Shown here: positions 61,563 to 64,000 of the stretch, piece after piece
Layout of the letters: each line of letters begins with the position of its first letter
Position numbering within the stretch: position 1 is the first letter of the stretch
NCBI RefSeq assembly: GCF_029168315.1
Contig: NZ_JARGYD010000004.1
Coordinates: 248,001 to 312,000, forward strand
DNA from: Psychromarinibacter halotolerans
GTDB lineage: Bacteria > Pseudomonadota > Alphaproteobacteria > Rhodobacterales > Rhodobacteraceae
DNA: 64,000 nt
Reading direction: 5' to 3'
Program-made: the position numbers and the translations under genes
The notes under the pieces: generated by a model
Databases searched by the model: none
What the model saw: the letters and a program-made list of their open reading frames with translations, nothing else
What the model was told of the DNA's origin: nothing

Positions 61563-63908
61563 TCAAAGCTTCGCACCCCTGAGGCGCAGCGCATTTCCGA
61601 TGACGGAAACGGAGGACAGGCTCATGGCGGCCGCGGCCACGATGGGCGACAACAGGACGCCGAAGAACGGGTACAGGATGCCCGCCGCCAGCGGAACGCC
61701 GGCGGAGTTGTAGACGAAGGCAAAAAACAGGTTCTCCCGGATATTGCGCATGGTGGCCTGCGCCAACCGCCGCGCCCGGACGATGCCGCCCAGATCGCCC
61801 TTTACCAGCGTGATGCCCGCGCTTTCCATTGCAACATCCGCGCCGGTACCCATGGCGATCCCGACATCAGCTGCTGCAAGGGCAGGCGCGTCGTTTACAC
61901 CGTCCCCGGCCATCGCGACCGAAAAGCCTTCTTTCTGCAGATTCTCGATCAAAGCGTGCTTGTCTTCGGGACTGACGCCGGCATGGACCTCGTCTATTCC
62001 CAATTGGCCTGCCACGGCATCCGCAGTCGCCTTTGCGTCGCCCGTGGCCATGACCAGCCGTAGACCTGCCTCGTGAAGGGAACGGATCGCGCCCGGTGTC
62101 GTTTCCTTAACACGGTCGGCCACAGCGATCAGGCCTGCCGCGGCGCCGTCCACGGCAACATACATAGCAGTCTTGCCGTTAGATTGCAGTTCCGCCACGC
62201 GGTCTGACAGCGCACCAGTGTCGACCCCCTCTTCCTGCATGAGCGCGGAATTTCCAAGCGCCACTCGCCTGCCGGAAACGGTACCCGTTACGCCCTTGCC
62301 TGTGACGGCATCGAAATCCGAAGCGTCAAGAACCTGGGCGCCGGCTTCACGCGCACCGTTTACGATCGCCTCGGCGAGGGGATGCTCGGACCCGCGTTCC
62401 AGTGCGGCTACCAGCGAGAGAAATTCCGCGCGGTCGCCTTCCAGCGGCTCAGCGTTGGTCAGGGTCGGCTTGCCTTCTGTCAGTGTCCCAGTCTTGTCGA
62501 CAACCAGTACGTCGACCTTGGAAAAACGCTCCAGCGCCTCGGCATCCCGGATCAACACCCCGGCATGGGCGCCGCGCCCGGTGGCCACCATTATCGACAT
62601 AGGAGTCGCCAACCCCAGTGCGCAGGGGCAGGCGATAATCAGAACGGAAACCGCCGCGACGAAGGCATAAGACAAGGCCGGAGCAGGGCCGAATGAAACC
62701 CATGCCAGGAAGGCCAGCACGGCAATTCCGACAACCGCCGGCACGAACCAGCCCGCGACGCGATCGGCCATAGCCTGGATTGGCGCGCGGGAACGCTGGG
62801 CTTTCGATACCATCTCGACGATCCGCGAAAGCGTGGTGTCTGCGCCGACATTCTGGGCCCGCATCAGGAAGCTGCCGGTCTTGTTCAGCGTGCCCCCGGT
62901 TACAGGTTCGCCGTCGGTTTTCTCGACGGGGACCGGCTCGCCCGTGATCATGCTTTCGTCCACAGAGGAACGCCCTTCTGTCACGATGCCGTCCACCGGC
63001 ACACTTTCACCGGGACGCACCCTTAGCACGTCGCCGGTCTGAACCTCGTCCAGAGGAACGTCTGTCTCTGCGCCGTCCTTAACCCGCCGAGCGGTCTTCG
63101 GCGCAAGGTCCAGCAGCGCCCTGATCGCGTCGCCTGTCCTTTCGCGTGCCGCCAGTTCCATGACCTGGCCCACCAGCACGAGCACAAGGATCACGGCAGC
63201 AGCCTCGAAGTATACTGGTGTCATGCCCATGCCGTCGCGCATGGCCGCGGGGAACAGGCCCGGCGCCAGGAGCGACACCACGGAGAAAAGGTAGGCCGCG
63301 CCGGTTCCCAGCGCGATAAGCGTCCACATGTTCGGCGCTTGATTCACGATCGAAGCCCAGCCGCGCTTGAAGAAGGGCCAGCATAGAAGGACCACCGGAG
63401 TGGCCAGCGCAAACTGGACCCAGCCGAACAGAGTGTGTCCGATCCAGTCCGCGAACGGGATGCCGACATGGGCACCCATCTCCAGCAGGAATACCAGTGC
63501 GGCAAGGGGCGCCGTGATCCAGAGGCGCCGCTTGAAGTCCGCGAATTCCGGGTTCGGGCCGCTTTCGGCACTGGGCACTATCGGCTCCAGTGCCATGCCG
63601 CAGATCGGACAATCGCCCGGCGCGTCCCGCAAGATCTCGGGGTGCATCGGGCAGGTCCATTGCGTGCCCGGCTTTGCCTGCTGACCGGCGTCGTCGGTGT
63701 TGCCCGATACGTAGAACCACGGATCGGCCTTGAACTTCTCCTCGCAGCCGTCCGAGCAGAAATAATGGGTCTTGCCGCCGACATCCACACTTCGGGTGTC
63801 GTCCTTGACCTCGACGGTCATGCCGCAGACAGGGTCTTTCGCGGTTTCGGACCCGTCGGGGACAGGGGCGCCGTGATCGTGGTGGTGATGTTTCGCGTGT
63901 TCGGACAT
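61563..63908 (-). CDS. copA: Copper-translocating P1B-type ATPase (CopA) with YHS and heavy-metal-binding domains
   Basis: A 781-residue copper exporter. Order of parts: His-rich start (HHHHDH); YHS domain at about 24-65 (PVCGM, CSDGC); heavy-metal-binding domain at 84-109 (CPMHPEILRDAPGDCPICGM); eight membrane helices with the ion-path motif CPC at 427-429; phosphorylation site DKTGT at 471-475; SEHPLAEA; and GDGVNDAPAL near the end. The usual GMxCxxC domain is replaced by YHS and the heavy-metal domain. The ATG at 63908 follows AGGGAGTC. A CueR-type operator is directly upstream. Confidence 0.94.
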   Translation of the reverse strand: MSEHAKHHHHDHGAPVPDGSETAKDPVCGMTVEVKDDTRSVDVGGKTHYFCSDGCEEKFKADPWFYVSGNTDDAGQQAKPGTQWTCPMHPEILRDAPGDCPICGMALEPIVPSAESGPNPEFADFKRRLWITAPLAALVFLLEMGAHVGIPFADWIGHTLFGWVQFALATPVVLLCWPFFKRGWASIVNQAPNMWTLIALGTGAAYLFSVVSLLAPGLFPAAMRDGMGMTPVYFEAAAVILVLVLVGQVMELAARERTGDAIRALLDLAPKTARRVKDGAETDVPLDEVQTGDVLRVRPGESVPVDGIVTEGRSSVDESMITGEPVPVEKTDGEPVTGGTLNKTGSFLMRAQNVGADTTLSRIVEMVSKAQRSRAPIQAMADRVAGWFVPAVVGIAVLAFLAWVSFGPAPALSYAFVAAVSVLIIACPCALGLATPMSIMVATGRGAHAGVLIRDAEALERFSKVDVLVVDKTGTLTEGKPTLTNAEPLEGDRAEFLSLVAALERGSEHPLAEAIVNGAREAGAQVLDASDFDAVTGKGVTGTVSGRRVALGNSALMQEEGVDTGALSDRVAELQSNGKTAMYVAVDGAAAGLIAVADRVKETTPGAIRSLHEAGLRLVMATGDAKATADAVAGQLGIDEVHAGVSPEDKHALIENLQKEGFSVAMAGDGVNDAPALAAADVGIAMGTGADVAMESAGITLVKGDLGGIVRARRLAQATMRNIRENLFFAFVYNSAGVPLAAGILYPFFGVLLSPIVAAAAMSLSSVSVIGNALRLRGAKL

Positions 63909-63931
63909 GACCGACTCCCTTTCAGGCCGCC

Positions 63932-63962
63932 TTGATGAGCTATCCAGCGACTGGAAGGTCAA
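63932..63962 (-). promoter_or_regulatory. CueR/HmrR-type promoter of copA
   Basis: On the minus strand TTGACC (63962-63957) leads into CTTCCAG-TCG-CTGGATAG, a dyad of the ACCTTCC...GGAAGGT class with a decayed right arm, and a -10-like CATCAA about 19 bases after the -35. Long spacers with a central dyad are typical of copper-responsive MerR regulators. The regulator gene is not in the window and may lie just beyond 64000. Confidence 0.65.
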
Positions 63963-64000
63963 GCGCCGTGTCGATGGTTGTGACGGGGCGGCGGGCGCAG

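Overview
The window looks like a chromosomal segment of an alphaproteobacterium of the order Rhodobacterales (roseobacter type). The reasons are the high G+C content, the rhizobial-type rhamnose gene order (rhaRSTPQUK divergent from rhaDI), the long bifunctional RhaD, a TAXI-type TRAP transporter, and a VPLPA-type C-terminal sorting signal. The genus cannot be decided from the sequence. I saw no rRNA, tRNA or CRISPR array. Most of the window is accessory catabolic gene content.

Layout. (1) 1-2316: two enolase-superfamily sugar-acid dehydratases, the first cut by the window edge. (2) 2303-13222: a complete L-rhamnose locus with ABC importer, kinase, mutarotase and DeoR regulator on the minus strand, and aldolase/dehydrogenase plus isomerase on the plus strand. 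(3) 13280-21746: an amino-sugar operon with a GntR/UTRA regulator, nanE, nanK, a family-1 ABC importer, nagB and nagA, but no sialate lyase. (4) 21774-23102: an RhlE-type DEAD-box helicase. (5) 23395-31015: a TAXI-TRAP importer divergent from DUF2848, cupin, GntR, amidase and flavoprotein monooxygenase genes. (6) 31183-31812: a solitary RNA ligase of lower G+C between two convergent operons. (7) 32027-36791: a HyuA/HyuB pair with two carboxymuconolactone-decarboxylase-fold proteins and a divergent LysR gene. (8) 37993-52745: a second amide/hydantoin-type locus with LysR, peptide-type binding protein, alpha/beta hydrolase, flavin monooxygenase, GntR, a second HyuA/HyuB pair, an opine-dehydrogenase-family protein and DppBCDF-type transporter genes. 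(9) 53231-57500: a VPLPA-tailed secreted protein, then a gene-poor, lower-G+C stretch carrying a ParB-domain DNA methyltransferase and a DUF5681 protein. (10) 57515-63908: a copper-resistance cluster with cytochrome c, small Cys/His proteins, multicopper oxidase, a DUF305 membrane protein and the CopA ATPase.

How it works together. Regions 2 and 3 are recognisable sugar pathways, each with its own importer and regulator. Regions 5, 7 and 8 look like pathways for taking up and opening amide or cyclic-amide compounds whose substrates I cannot name. They are the best candidates for undescribed biology. Their promoters carry clear palindromes: GTGATAC[T/A]TCAC twice in region 5, ATTGGCGCCAAT twice in region 8, and related 15-mers at 36842 and 48910. 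These suggest how the split operons are tied into regulons. All four genes for transporter solute-binding proteins are followed within 8-12 nt by a strong G+C-rich hairpin. Coordinates and motifs were read by eye. Family names are from recognition, not database search.
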